A stretch of 64,000 bases of DNA, taken from positions 1,178,001 to 1,242,000 of the forward strand of contig CAWCBH010000003.1 of the NCBI GenBank assembly GCA_963793785.1. The letters are read 5' to 3'. Position 1 is the first letter of the stretch, and every line of letters starts with the position of its first letter. Position numbers and translations under genes: made by a program. Below the pieces are notes generated by a model, which saw nothing but the letters and a program-made list of their open reading frames with translations, did no database searches and had not been told where the DNA came from. Of the stretch, positions 47,722 to 55,504 are shown piece by piece. This DNA comes from CAWCBH01 sp963793785 (GTDB taxonomy: Bacteria > Actinomycetota > Thermoleophilia > Solirubrobacterales > 70-9).

Positions 47722-48285
47722 CTAGAAGCGCTCGTCGTCGCGGCCCGGGCCGCCGAACAGGAGGTCCTCTCCCCCGCCGCCACGCAAGACATCGTTGCCC
47801 GGGCGGCCTAGCAGCAGGTCGCTCCCGGCCCCGCCGTAGAGGCTGTCGGCGCCGCCGCGGCCGACCAGCCGGTCCTCCCCCGGCCCCCCGAGCAGCCGGT
47901 CGCCGTTGGCGCCTCCGATGACGTCGTCGTCCCCGGCACCGCCGTTGAGGATTGCCGAGCGCGGCACGGGGCCGGCCACTGCGATCGTGTCGTTGCCGCC
48001 GCGGCCGCGGACCAGGAAGGCGGCGATTCGGGAGGCCGGGCAGCGCAACTCATTCGGATCCTCGGGCGGGTTGACGCAGTCGTCGACCGGCGGCACCGGC
48101 CCGTTGGCGCGGATCAGGTACTCGCTGCGGTCGCGGCTGAGCGCGATCGAGATCTCGTTTGGCCCATCTCCGCCTGTCAGGGCCAGCGTGAAGGTCTCGG
48201 CGCCCATGCCGCCGGAGGCGCCGGACCCCGGAGGAAGCACCGCTGAGAGCGCCAGCGCCAGCGCCGCCAGTCCAGCCGTCCGCAC
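47722..48285 (-). CDS. Secreted RTX-type calcium-binding repeat protein (copy 1)
   Basis: A 187-residue exported protein. Signal: VRTAGLAALALALSAVLPPGSGA. A conserved beta region (NEISIALSRDRSEYLIRANGPVPPVDDCVNPPEDPNELRCPASRIAAF) is shared with the paralogue at 49.3 kb. The C-terminal half has hemolysin-type nonapeptide repeats (GGAGDDDVIGG, GGPGEDRLVGRGGADSLYGGAGSDLLLGRPGNDVLRGGGGEDLLFGGPGRDD), which form Ca2+-binding parallel beta-rolls. GTG start at 48285 overlaps the quinone reductase stop by one base. Function unknown. Confidence 0.82.
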   Translation of the reverse strand: MRTAGLAALALALSAVLPPGSGASGGMGAETFTLALTGGDGPNEISIALSRDRSEYLIRANGPVPPVDDCVNPPEDPNELRCPASRIAAFLVRGRGGNDTIAVAGPVPRSAILNGGAGDDDVIGGANGDRLLGGPGEDRLVGRGGADSLYGGAGSDLLLGRPGNDVLRGGGGEDLLFGGPGRDDERF

Positions 48286-49316
48286 TAGGGAACCAGCACC
48301 ACCTTGCCGATGTTGCGGCGCTCGCCGATGCAGCGGTGGGCATCGCCGGCGCGCTCGAACGGGAAAGCCTCGGCGACAACCGGCTGTAGCCGTCCATCCT
48401 CGAGATCGGCCAGCAGCGGTTCGATCATCCGGTCGATGCTCTGCTCGCGATCCCACCAGCTGAGCATGTTGAGCCCGAAAACGCCCTTGTTCTCGTTCAT
48501 CATCGAAAGGCTCTTCCACCACGGCATCGTCGCCAGCGGCATCGCGGCGAGGCTGCGCAGGGTGGCGACCAGGTCGCGCCCCTTCTCATTCGTCGCCTCC
48601 GAGAGCCCGTACATGATCAGCCGTCCGCCTGGCCGCAGCAGCCGGTAGTCCTTTCGAAACGAGGTCGGGCCGAGCGCGTCGAAAGCGACGTCGATGCCCT
48701 CGCCGGCCGTAATCCGTCGCACCTCCTGCTCGAAGTCCTGGTTGCGGTAGTCGATCGCATGGTCGACGCCGTGCTCGTGGAGCGCGTCGTGCTTGGACGC
48801 CGAGGCGGTGCCGAAGATCTCGGCGCCGATGTTGCGGGCGATCTGGGTCGCCGCGATCCCCACCCCGCCGCCGGCGGCGTGGATCAGGACCCGTTCATTC
48901 GCCTTCAGGCCACCCATCACGACCAACCCCGCGTAGGCAGTCGCGTAGGTGACCGGAAACGCCGCGCCCTCCTCGAAGCCGAGCCGATCCGGGAGCGGCA
49001 GCGCCTGGGACTCCGGAACCGTGATCAGCTCGGCCTGGCCACCGAAGCGGGTGCCGGCGACGACCCGGTCGCCGACCGCGACCGAGCTGACTCCCTGCCC
49101 GACCGACTCGATCTCTCCCGCGACCTCGTAGCCGAGCACGCAGGGGGGCTTGGGCGCGTCCGGATAGAGGCCGACCCGCGCCATCGTGTCGGCGAAGTTG
49201 AGGCCGGCGGCCTTGACCGCGATCCGCACCTCACCAGGGCCGACGGGCGGGTCCGGGCGCTCTTGGACCTCGAGCACCTCCGGACCGCCTGTCCGCGTCA
49301 AGACGACGGCCTTCAT
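48285..49316 (-). CDS. Quinone oxidoreductase-like MDR dehydrogenase
   Basis: A 343-residue zinc-independent medium-chain dehydrogenase/reductase: MKAVVLTRTGGPEVLEVQERPDPPVGPGEV, GLNFADTMARVGLYP, LGYEVAGEIESVG, and the NADPH site VLIHAAGGGVGIAATQIARNIGAEIFGTAS. The C-terminal part (EQSIDRMIEPLLADLEDGRLQPVVAEAFPFERAGDAHRCIGERRNIGKVVLV) matches VAT1/Qor-like reductases. TAGGCT lies 7 nt before the ATG. It separates the two RTX paralogues and is coupled to copy 1. Confidence 0.93.
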   Translation of the reverse strand: MKAVVLTRTGGPEVLEVQERPDPPVGPGEVRIAVKAAGLNFADTMARVGLYPDAPKPPCVLGYEVAGEIESVGQGVSSVAVGDRVVAGTRFGGQAELITVPESQALPLPDRLGFEEGAAFPVTYATAYAGLVVMGGLKANERVLIHAAGGGVGIAATQIARNIGAEIFGTASASKHDALHEHGVDHAIDYRNQDFEQEVRRITAGEGIDVAFDALGPTSFRKDYRLLRPGGRLIMYGLSEATNEKGRDLVATLRSLAAMPLATMPWWKSLSMMNENKGVFGLNMLSWWDREQSIDRMIEPLLADLEDGRLQPVVAEAFPFERAGDAHRCIGERRNIGKVVLVP

Positions 49317-49323
49317 CGGCGCA

Positions 49324-49329
49324 AGCCTA
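49324..49329 (-). promoter_or_regulatory. Putative leaderless -10 hexamer (TAGGCT) of the quinone reductase gene
   Basis: TAGGCT ends 7 nt before the ATG at 49316. Confidence 0.55.
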
Positions 49330-49340
49330 GATGGCCGCGA

Positions 49341-49925
49341 TCACTGCCGCTGCGTGTCGTTGCCCGGACCGCCGTTCAGCGAGTCCCGGGCCGGGCCGCC
49401 GTTGAGGGTGTCGTCCCCGGCACCGCCCTTGAGGGTGTCCTTGGCCGGGCCGCCGTTGAGGGTGTCGTTCCCGGGGCCGCCTCCGAGGTTGTCGGGCCCG
49501 GGCCCGCCCCGAAGGGTGTCATCGCCGCCGCCGCCAACGAAGCGGTCGGCGCCGCCGCTGCCGAACGCCTCGACATCGATGTCGACGGCGGAGCTGACGA
49601 AGGCCCTGTCGTTGCCGCCGTCGAGGCGCAGCGAGAACTCCTCGGTCCCGATGACCGGACAGCGGATCTGGTTGCGAGACACTCGAATGCACTGCGGGGG
49701 CAGCGGATCGGAGATGTCCCCGGTCGAGTCCGTGATCAGGTAGTCACGGTTGCGCTCGGTGAGCACGATCCCGACCTCGTTTCGCTCCGGCCCGCCCTTG
49801 ATCACCAGGCGGTTTCCGCCCTGCACCGGCACCGAGTCCACGGTCACCGCGGCGGCGAGGCCGACGAAGGCGGTGACGGTGATCAACGCGCCGGTGAGCA
49901 GGGCAAGGATCGCCCGGCGGCTCAT
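49341..49925 (-). CDS. Secreted RTX-type calcium-binding repeat protein (copy 2)
   Basis: A 194-residue exported protein with signal MSRRAILALLTGALITVTAFVGLAAA; an ATG 12 bases upstream (49937) is equally possible. The middle part (NEVGIVLTERNRDYLITDSTGDISDPLPPQCIRVSRNQIRCP) matches copy 1. The end has regular nonapeptides GGPGPDNLGGGPGNDTLNGGPAKDTLKGGAGDDTLNGGPARDSLNGGPGNDT, expected to bind Ca2+ in a beta-roll. The near-identical GC-rich repeats could also recombine. Function unknown. Confidence 0.82.
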   Translation of the reverse strand: MSRRAILALLTGALITVTAFVGLAAAVTVDSVPVQGGNRLVIKGGPERNEVGIVLTERNRDYLITDSTGDISDPLPPQCIRVSRNQIRCPVIGTEEFSLRLDGGNDRAFVSSAVDIDVEAFGSGGADRFVGGGGDDTLRGGPGPDNLGGGPGNDTLNGGPAKDTLKGGAGDDTLNGGPARDSLNGGPGNDTQRQ

Positions 49926-49980
49926 GCCCCTACTCATACCTCAGGCCGCCCGGCGGTCAAGGCCGATTGTCGGTAGCGGG

Positions 49981-51561
49981 CTAGAGGTCGACGGAGCGGC
50001 CGACCGAGAAGCCGTCTTCGCCGAGGATCCGCTCGATCGTCTCCGCGCGTACGGGCGCGTCCGTGGTCAGCGCCATCACCGCCTGCTCGCCGCCGGACTC
50101 GGCGCCGACCGCGGCGGAGATGATGTTGACGCCTTCCTCGCCGAACATCGTCCCGACCCGGCCGATCATCCCCGGCTGGTCGCTGTAGCGAAAGACCGCC
50201 AGGTGACCGGCGAACGGCAGGTAGAAGCCTTCGCCCCAGACCGAGACCAGGTGGGGGACGTTGCGCGGGCCGACCCCGGTGCCGGCGACCTCGACCGACT
50301 CGGAGCCGCTCTCAATCCGCACCGTCACCAGCTCGGTGAAGTCCTCGGAGGAGGTGTCCTTGGTCTCGACCAGCTCGATCCCGCGCTCCTCGGCCATCTG
50401 CGGAGCGTTGACCAAGTTGACCGGCTCCTCGGTGTGGCCGGAGAGGATCCCGACCAGGACCGAGATGCCGAGCAGGCGAGTGTCGTATTCGGCCAGCCGG
50501 CCGCGGAACTCGGCGCTGACCCGGTCGACCGAGCCGTCGCCGAGCCCCTGCGCGAGGCGGCCGAGCTTCTCGCACAGCGGCACGAACGGCGCCAGCGCCT
50601 CCATCACCTCGGGGCGGACGGCGACGATGTTGACCGCGTTGGTGACGACGCCCCCGGTAAGCGCCGCGGTGACCTGCTCGGCGGTGACGATCCCGGCCCG
50701 GTCCTGCGCCTCTGCAGTGGAGGCGCCGAGGTGCGGGGTGACGACGACGTCCTCGCGGGCCAGCACCGGGTGGTCGGTGAACGGCTCCTGAGGGAAGACG
50801 TCGAGGGCGGCGCCGGCGACCTTGCCCGACTCCAGCCCGGTCAGCAGCGCGTCGAGATCGATCAGCTCGCCGCGGGCGCAGTTGACGATCCGCACCCCGT
50901 CCTTCATCCGCACGATCGCGTCGGCGTCGATCCAATCGACGGTCTCGGGGGTCTTCGGCAGGTGCAGGGTGATGATGTCGGCGCGCTCGTAGACCTCTTC
51001 GCTGGTCGCCATCCCCTCCACCCCGAGCTCGCGGAAGCGCTCTGCGGAGACGAACTTGTCGAAGGCCACGACCTCCATGTCGAAGGCCTGCGCCCGCCGA
51101 GCGACGAGCTGGCCGATACGCCCGAAGCCGAGAACGCCGAGCGTCTTGCCGTAGAGCTCTGACCCCTTGAAGCTGGAGCGCTCCCAGCGGCCTTCGGCGA
51201 GAGAGATGTTTGCTCGCGGGACGTTGCGGCAGAGCGCCAGCACCAGCGCCAGCGTGTGCTCGGCGGCGGCGACCGAGTTCGACTCGGGCGCGTTGGCGAC
51301 GACTATGCCCCGCTTCGTCGCCGCGCCGATATCGACGTTGTCGACTCCGGTGCCGGCGCGGCCGATCACCTTCAGCCGGTCGGCGCGCTCGATCAGCTCC
51401 GCGTTCAGCTTCGTGGCCGAGCGGATCAGGATCGCGTCGTACTCGCCGATTCGCTCGGCCAGCTCCTCGGCGCCCATCTCCAGTTCCAGGTCGACCTCGA
51501 ACTTGTCGCGCAGGAGGTCGACCGCCGAATCGGCGATCTTCTCCTTGATCAGGACCTTCAC
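49981..51561 (-). CDS. serA: D-3-phosphoglycerate dehydrogenase
   Basis: First step of serine synthesis. The 526-residue protein is the long (type I) form. Visible: GRAGTGVDNVDIGAATKRGIVVAN, NAD motif TLGVLGFGRIGQLVARRAQAFDMEV, catalytic ARGELIDLDAL (Arg) and HLGASTAEAQDRAG (His), the allosteric intervening domain (residues ~320-450) and a C-terminal ACT domain (VFRYSDQPGMIGRVGTMFGEEGVNIISAAVG) for serine feedback. GTG start at 51561 overlaps the serC TGA. Confidence 0.96.
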   Translation of the reverse strand: MKVLIKEKIADSAVDLLRDKFEVDLELEMGAEELAERIGEYDAILIRSATKLNAELIERADRLKVIGRAGTGVDNVDIGAATKRGIVVANAPESNSVAAAEHTLALVLALCRNVPRANISLAEGRWERSSFKGSELYGKTLGVLGFGRIGQLVARRAQAFDMEVVAFDKFVSAERFRELGVEGMATSEEVYERADIITLHLPKTPETVDWIDADAIVRMKDGVRIVNCARGELIDLDALLTGLESGKVAGAALDVFPQEPFTDHPVLAREDVVVTPHLGASTAEAQDRAGIVTAEQVTAALTGGVVTNAVNIVAVRPEVMEALAPFVPLCEKLGRLAQGLGDGSVDRVSAEFRGRLAEYDTRLLGISVLVGILSGHTEEPVNLVNAPQMAEERGIELVETKDTSSEDFTELVTVRIESGSESVEVAGTGVGPRNVPHLVSVWGEGFYLPFAGHLAVFRYSDQPGMIGRVGTMFGEEGVNIISAAVGAESGGEQAVMALTTDAPVRAETIERILGEDGFSVGRSVDL

Positions 51562-52703
51562 TTGGTCACGCCGGCGACGTTCTCGACTACCCAGTCGATG
51601 CAGGCGGTGAGCGCCTCGACGTCGGCCGGCTCGACGGCGGGGAACATCCCGATCCGCAGCTGGTTGCGGCCCAGCTTGCGGTAGGGCTCGACGTCGACGA
51701 TTCCGTTGGCGCGCAGCACCGCCGCCAGCGCCGCGGCGTCGACGGAGTCGGCGAAGTCGATCGTGCCGACGACCAGGGACCGCTTCGCCGCTTCGGCGAC
51801 GAACGGGGTTGCGAGGGCGGCAGCCTCCGCCCATTCGTAGAGATGGCCGGACGACTTCTTGGTTCGTCTGACGCACCAATCGAGCCCGCCCTGCGCCAGC
51901 ATCCACTCGACCTGGTCGGCGAGGAGGATCAGGGTCGCCAGCGCCGGCGTGTTGTAGGTCTGGTGCTTGCGGGAGTTCTCGAGCGCCGTCGCGAGCGAGA
52001 GGAAGGCGGGCTGCCAGCGGCCGGCGGCGCCGTCGAGCTCGCCGATCCGCTCGATCGCGGCGGGGCTGAGCAGCGCCAGCCAGAGGCCGCCGTCGGACCC
52101 GAAGCCTTTCTGCGGCGCGAAGTAGTAGGCGTCGGCCTCGCCGACGTCGACCGGCAGCCCGCCGGCGCCCGAGGTCGCATCGATCAGGACCAGCGAGTCG
52201 CCGGCGCCCTGCGGCCGCACGACCTCGACCATCACCCCGGTCGAGGTCTCGTTGTGGGCCCAGGCGATCGCGTCTGCGCCGGGGTCGGCCACCGGCCCGG
52301 GCGCGTCGCCGGGGTCGGCCTCGACGAGGATCGGATCCTCAAGGAAAGGTGCGCCCGCTGCGGCCTTGGCGAACTTGGAGGAGAACTCGCCGTAGGCGAG
52401 ATGCAGCGAGCGGTCGCGGACCAGCCACGCCGCCGCCGCGTCCCAGAACGCCGTCGCGCCGCCGTTTCCGAGCGCCACCTCGTAGCCCTCGGGAATCGAG
52501 AACAGCTCTGCCAGCCCCTCCTGCACGCCGGCGACCAGGTCCCGGACCGGCGCCTGCCGATGCGAGGTCCCGATCAACGCGGCCCGCTCGGAGAGGGCCT
52601 CGAGGGCCTCCTTGCGGACCTTCGAGGGACCGCAGCCGAAGCGCCCGTCGGCGGGCCGCAGCGCGGCGGGAATCTCAGTCGTCTTCAGGGTCTCGGTGGC
52701 CAC
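51558..52703 (-). CDS. serC: Phosphoserine aminotransferase
   Basis: Second step of serine synthesis, PLP-dependent. The 381-residue protein is the actinobacterial type: RPADGRFGCGPSKVRKEALEAL, GTSHRQAPVRDLV, LGNGGATAFWDAAAAWLV, the PLP-lysine region YYFAPQKGFGSDGGLWLALLS near residue 200 and LGRNQLRIGMFPAVEPADVEALTACIDWV. GTG start, with a TANNNT hexamer (TAACCT) 9 nt upstream. Coupled to serA. Confidence 0.95.
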   Translation of the reverse strand: MATETLKTTEIPAALRPADGRFGCGPSKVRKEALEALSERAALIGTSHRQAPVRDLVAGVQEGLAELFSIPEGYEVALGNGGATAFWDAAAAWLVRDRSLHLAYGEFSSKFAKAAAGAPFLEDPILVEADPGDAPGPVADPGADAIAWAHNETSTGVMVEVVRPQGAGDSLVLIDATSGAGGLPVDVGEADAYYFAPQKGFGSDGGLWLALLSPAAIERIGELDGAAGRWQPAFLSLATALENSRKHQTYNTPALATLILLADQVEWMLAQGGLDWCVRRTKKSSGHLYEWAEAAALATPFVAEAAKRSLVVGTIDFADSVDAAALAAVLRANGIVDVEPYRKLGRNQLRIGMFPAVEPADVEALTACIDWVVENVAGVTK

Positions 52704-52754
52704 GAGGGCGACAGGTTAGAGACCCGCCGGGGCGAAAAACCTGGCTCTAGGTCA

Positions 52755-53270
52755 TCAGGAGCGAGGCGTCTCGCCGCTCGTCTCGGGCGTCGTGGTCTGC
52801 GGAGCCGTCGCAGGCGCATCGGCGGCGGCGGTATCGCCGGGAAGCTCTCCGGTGGCCGGAACCTGACGCTGCCAGGTCTTGTTCAGGTCGCTTTGCAGGT
52901 AAGCGAAGAAGGCCGGCGCGATCACGATGTAGAGGATCAGGGCGATCCAGCCGTTGATCCCCTCCTCCCCGCGCCCGGAGAGCCGCGCGGCGACCTGCGT
53001 CCGCTTCGAGGTGTTGATCAAGGTCATGATCGCGGGGACGATCACCAGGGCGCCCGGGAAAAGGGCCACTACCGATGTGCCGGGGCTGTCGCCGAGCTCA
53101 TCGGTCCCCTTGGCGCGCCCGTACTGGACCATCTCCTTGTTGACGTAGTACCACCAGAAGAGGATGTAGATGCCGAGCGTCACCACGCTGAGCACCGCCA
53201 CAGCCAGCGGGCTGCGGATCTTCGCCTCCGCACCCTCCGGATTGCCTTGAATCGGGACCTGCTCAGCCAT
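52755..53270 (-). CDS. DUF4234 membrane protein
   Basis: A 171-residue membrane protein with three or four hydrophobic helices (SPLAVAVLSVVTLGIYILFWWYYV, VVALFPGALVIVPAIMTLINT, GWIALILYIVIAPAFFAYLQSDLNKTW). The GIYILFWWYYVN and YLQSDLN.. W motifs are those of DUF4234. The Thr/Pro-rich tail is not conserved. Function unknown. Divergent from the DUF4389 gene. Confidence 0.82.
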   Translation of the reverse strand: MAEQVPIQGNPEGAEAKIRSPLAVAVLSVVTLGIYILFWWYYVNKEMVQYGRAKGTDELGDSPGTSVVALFPGALVIVPAIMTLINTSKRTQVAARLSGRGEEGINGWIALILYIVIAPAFFAYLQSDLNKTWQRQVPATGELPGDTAAADAPATAPQTTTPETSGETPRS

Positions 53271-53370
53271 CGTGACCCCTCTCGATGCGTCGGGTTTCAG
53301 CATCCACGCTACATGCTGCGATCGGATGTAGGCTGGCGCCGCTGCCGAGAACTCCGACCCGGAGGACCGC

Positions 53371-54006
53371 GTGTACCCAGTCACCTACGAGGCCGAGTAC
53401 CAGCGCCAGCCAGACCGTGTGACGACGTTTTTCCGGCTGATCCTGGCGATCCCCTGGCTGATCGTGGCCGTGATCTATTCGATCGCGGTGCTGGTCACGG
53501 CAACCATCGCCTGGTTTGCGGTCGTGATCCTCGGCCGCTATCCGAACGGCCTTCGCAACTTCAACGCAGGGATGCTCCGTTACTTCGTCCGGGTAGGCAG
53601 CTGGGTCTCACTGCTCACCGATAGGTACCCGTCGTTCGGCATCGACGAGGATCCGACCTATCCGGTGCGGTTGCAGATCGCACCGCGACCCGAGCGCCAG
53701 AGTCGGCTGACGGCTTTCTTCCGGCCGATCCTGGCGATCCCGGTCCTGATCGTCGGCTACGTGATGCAGGGCATTCATCAAGGAGCGATCGTCGTCGGCT
53801 GGCTTGTGATCGTCTTTCGCGGCTACCAGCCCGCAGGCGTCCACAACGCCCTCGTCTTCACCACCGCATTCCAGGCCCGCGTCTACGGCTACGTCCTGCT
53901 GCTGACCGACGACTACCCGCCGATCGGAGACGAGGCGGTGCAGGTCGGCGACACGCGCCCGTCCGCTCCCGCCGCTGACCCTCCTCCCTCTCCGGCAGCC
54001 TCGTGA
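53371..54006 (+). CDS. DUF4389 membrane protein
   Basis: A 211-residue protein with two related halves: RVTTFFRLILAIPWLIVAVIYSIAVLVTATIAWFAVVILGRYPNGLRNFNAGMLRYFVRVGSWVSLLTDRYPSFG and RLTAFFRPILAIPVLIVGYVM...IVVGWLVIVFRGYQPAGVHNALVF...RVYGYVLLLTDDYPPIG. The repeat and motifs identify DUF4389, an internal duplication with four membrane helices. GTG start with GGAGGA 6 nt upstream. Ends 4 bases before the cupin gene, so the two are probably cotranscribed. Confidence 0.85.
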   Translation: MYPVTYEAEYQRQPDRVTTFFRLILAIPWLIVAVIYSIAVLVTATIAWFAVVILGRYPNGLRNFNAGMLRYFVRVGSWVSLLTDRYPSFGIDEDPTYPVRLQIAPRPERQSRLTAFFRPILAIPVLIVGYVMQGIHQGAIVVGWLVIVFRGYQPAGVHNALVFTTAFQARVYGYVLLLTDDYPPIGDEAVQVGDTRPSAPAADPPPSPAAS

Positions 54007-54010
54007 ACCG

Positions 54011-54430
54011 ATGAGCGACGAGGGCGCAAAGGTCGTCGAGGGCGAGGGCTACGCGGTTGGCCACATCGACGACCTCGGCGAGGGTTACGGGTTCCGCAAA
54101 GTCCGCAAGGGCCTCGGCGTCACTGCCTTCGGCGTCAACGCGATCGTGATCCCGCCTTCGTATGAGACCGGCGCCCACTACCACGAAGAGCAGGAGGAGC
54201 TCTACTTCGTCCACCGCGGTCGGCTGGAGCTCGAGTTCGGTGACGGCTCCCGGCACGAGCTGAGGGAGGGCAGCGCCGCCCGGGTCGACGCCGCCACCGT
54301 CCGCAAGGTCCGCAACCTCAGCGACTCCGAGGACGCGGTCTACCTGGTCGCCGGCGGCAAGGACGGATACGTCGGCCGCGACGGAAAGGCGCCGGAGGAC
54401 GAGGAAAGCCCGCGCGGGCCGGGCTTCTAG
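54011..54430 (+). CDS. Cupin-domain protein
   Basis: A 139-residue single cupin. Metal-binding residues are in AHYHEEQEELYFVHRGRLELEFGDG (HxH and E), followed by GSAARVDAATVRKVRN. Such proteins are small metal-dependent isomerases, lyases or binding proteins; the substrate is not readable. The first ~30 residues are acidic and longer than usual. A stem-loop follows the gene. Confidence 0.85.
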   Translation: MSDEGAKVVEGEGYAVGHIDDLGEGYGFRKVRKGLGVTAFGVNAIVIPPSYETGAHYHEEQEELYFVHRGRLELEFGDGSRHELREGSAARVDAATVRKVRNLSDSEDAVYLVAGGKDGYVGRDGKAPEDEESPRGPGF

Positions 54431-54468
54431 GAATTACCTGGGGCGGCTACGCCGCCTGACCAGCTGCT

Positions 54469-54489
54469 GCGGGGGCGCAACGCCCCCGC
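54469..54489. terminator. Bidirectional stem-loop between the cupin gene and ilvC
   Basis: GCGGGGGCG-CAA-CGCCCCCGC, a 9-bp stem with a 3-nt loop, ending at the ilvC stop. A smaller GGCGGC-TAC-GCCGCC hairpin is at 54442-54456. No T tract. Confidence 0.6.
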
Positions 54490-55491
54490 TTAGAACTCGG
54501 TGTCGATCCAGGGCATCTTCGCCCGCAGGTCCTTGCCGACCGTCTCGACCTCGTGATCGGCCGCCTCCTCGCGCATGCGGTCGAAGTTCTCCCCGCCGGC
54601 GCGGTTCTCGGCGATCCACTCCTTCGCGAACTCGCCCGACTGGATGTCGGCGAGGATCTGCTTCATCGCCGCCCGCGACTCGTCGCCGATCACCTTTGAG
54701 CCGCGGGTCATGTCGCCGTACTCGGCGGTGTTGGAGATCGAGTAGCGCATCCCCTGGATCCCCTTCTCGTACATCAGGTCGACGATCAGCTTCAGCTCGT
54801 GCAGGCACTCGAAGTAGGCCAGGCGCGGGTCATAGCCGGCCTCGACCAACGTCTCGAAGCCGGCCCGGACCAGCTCCGTGGCGCCGCCGCAGAGCACCGA
54901 CTGCTCGCCGAAGAGGTCGGTCTCGCACTCGTCCTTGAAGGTCGTCTCGATGATCCCGGCGCGGCCGCCGCCGATCCCGCTGGCATAGGCGAGGACGGCC
55001 TCACGGGCACTGCCGCTGGCGTCCTGGTGGACCGCCATCAGGCAGGGAACTCCCTGTCCGTCCTCGTACTGTCGGCGGACCAGGTGCCCCGGTCCCTTCG
55101 GCGCCACCATCCCGATGTCGACCCCCGCGGGGGGGTCGATCTGGCCGAAGTGAATCGAGAAGCCGTGCGCGAACATCAGCAGGTTGCCCTCGGCGATCCC
55201 GTCGGCGATCTCCGCCCCCCAGACCTCGGCCTGCTTTTCGTCGGGCAGCAGGACCATCACCACGTCACCGCGGCTGGCGGCATCGGCGATTCCCAGCACC
55301 TCGAGGCCGGCAGCCTCGGCTTGCTCACGACTCGAGGAGCCCTCTCGCAACCCGACGACCACGTCGACCCCCGAGTCCTTGAGGTTGAGGGCATGGGCGT
55401 GCCCCTGGGAGCCGAAGCCGAGGATCGCGACCGTCTTGTCGTCCAGCAGCGAGAGGTCGGCGTCGGCGTCGTAGAGCATCTCTGCGGCCAT
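54490..55491 (-). CDS. ilvC: Ketol-acid reductoisomerase
   Basis: Converts acetolactate and acetohydroxybutyrate to dihydroxy acids in valine, leucine and isoleucine synthesis, using Mg2+ and NADPH. The 333-residue length is class I. Rossmann motif VAILGFGSQGHAHALNLKDSG, VVVGLREGSSS (NADPH loop), FAHGFSIHF, VAPKGPGHLVRRQYEDGQGVPCLMAV, FKDECETDLFGEQSVLCGG and EAGYDPRLAYFECLHELKLIVDLMYEKGI are all present. It follows menE by 13 bases on the same strand. Confidence 0.97.
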   Translation of the reverse strand: MAAEMLYDADADLSLLDDKTVAILGFGSQGHAHALNLKDSGVDVVVGLREGSSSREQAEAAGLEVLGIADAASRGDVVMVLLPDEKQAEVWGAEIADGIAEGNLLMFAHGFSIHFGQIDPPAGVDIGMVAPKGPGHLVRRQYEDGQGVPCLMAVHQDASGSAREAVLAYASGIGGGRAGIIETTFKDECETDLFGEQSVLCGGATELVRAGFETLVEAGYDPRLAYFECLHELKLIVDLMYEKGIQGMRYSISNTAEYGDMTRGSKVIGDESRAAMKQILADIQSGEFAKEWIAENRAGGENFDRMREEAADHEVETVGKDLRAKMPWIDTEF

Positions 55492-55504
55492 CGGAGCGGG
55501 CAGG

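Noticed and set aside
49341..49600. DNA-level tandem repeat array or CRISPR-like repeats
   Set aside because: The periodic GC-rich sequence is the coding of RTX nonapeptides, with no spacers.
49750..51162. Plus-strand ORF of 470 codons opposite serA
   Set aside because: Composition is that of an antisense frame (Asp/Arg/Gly-rich) and serA is certain.
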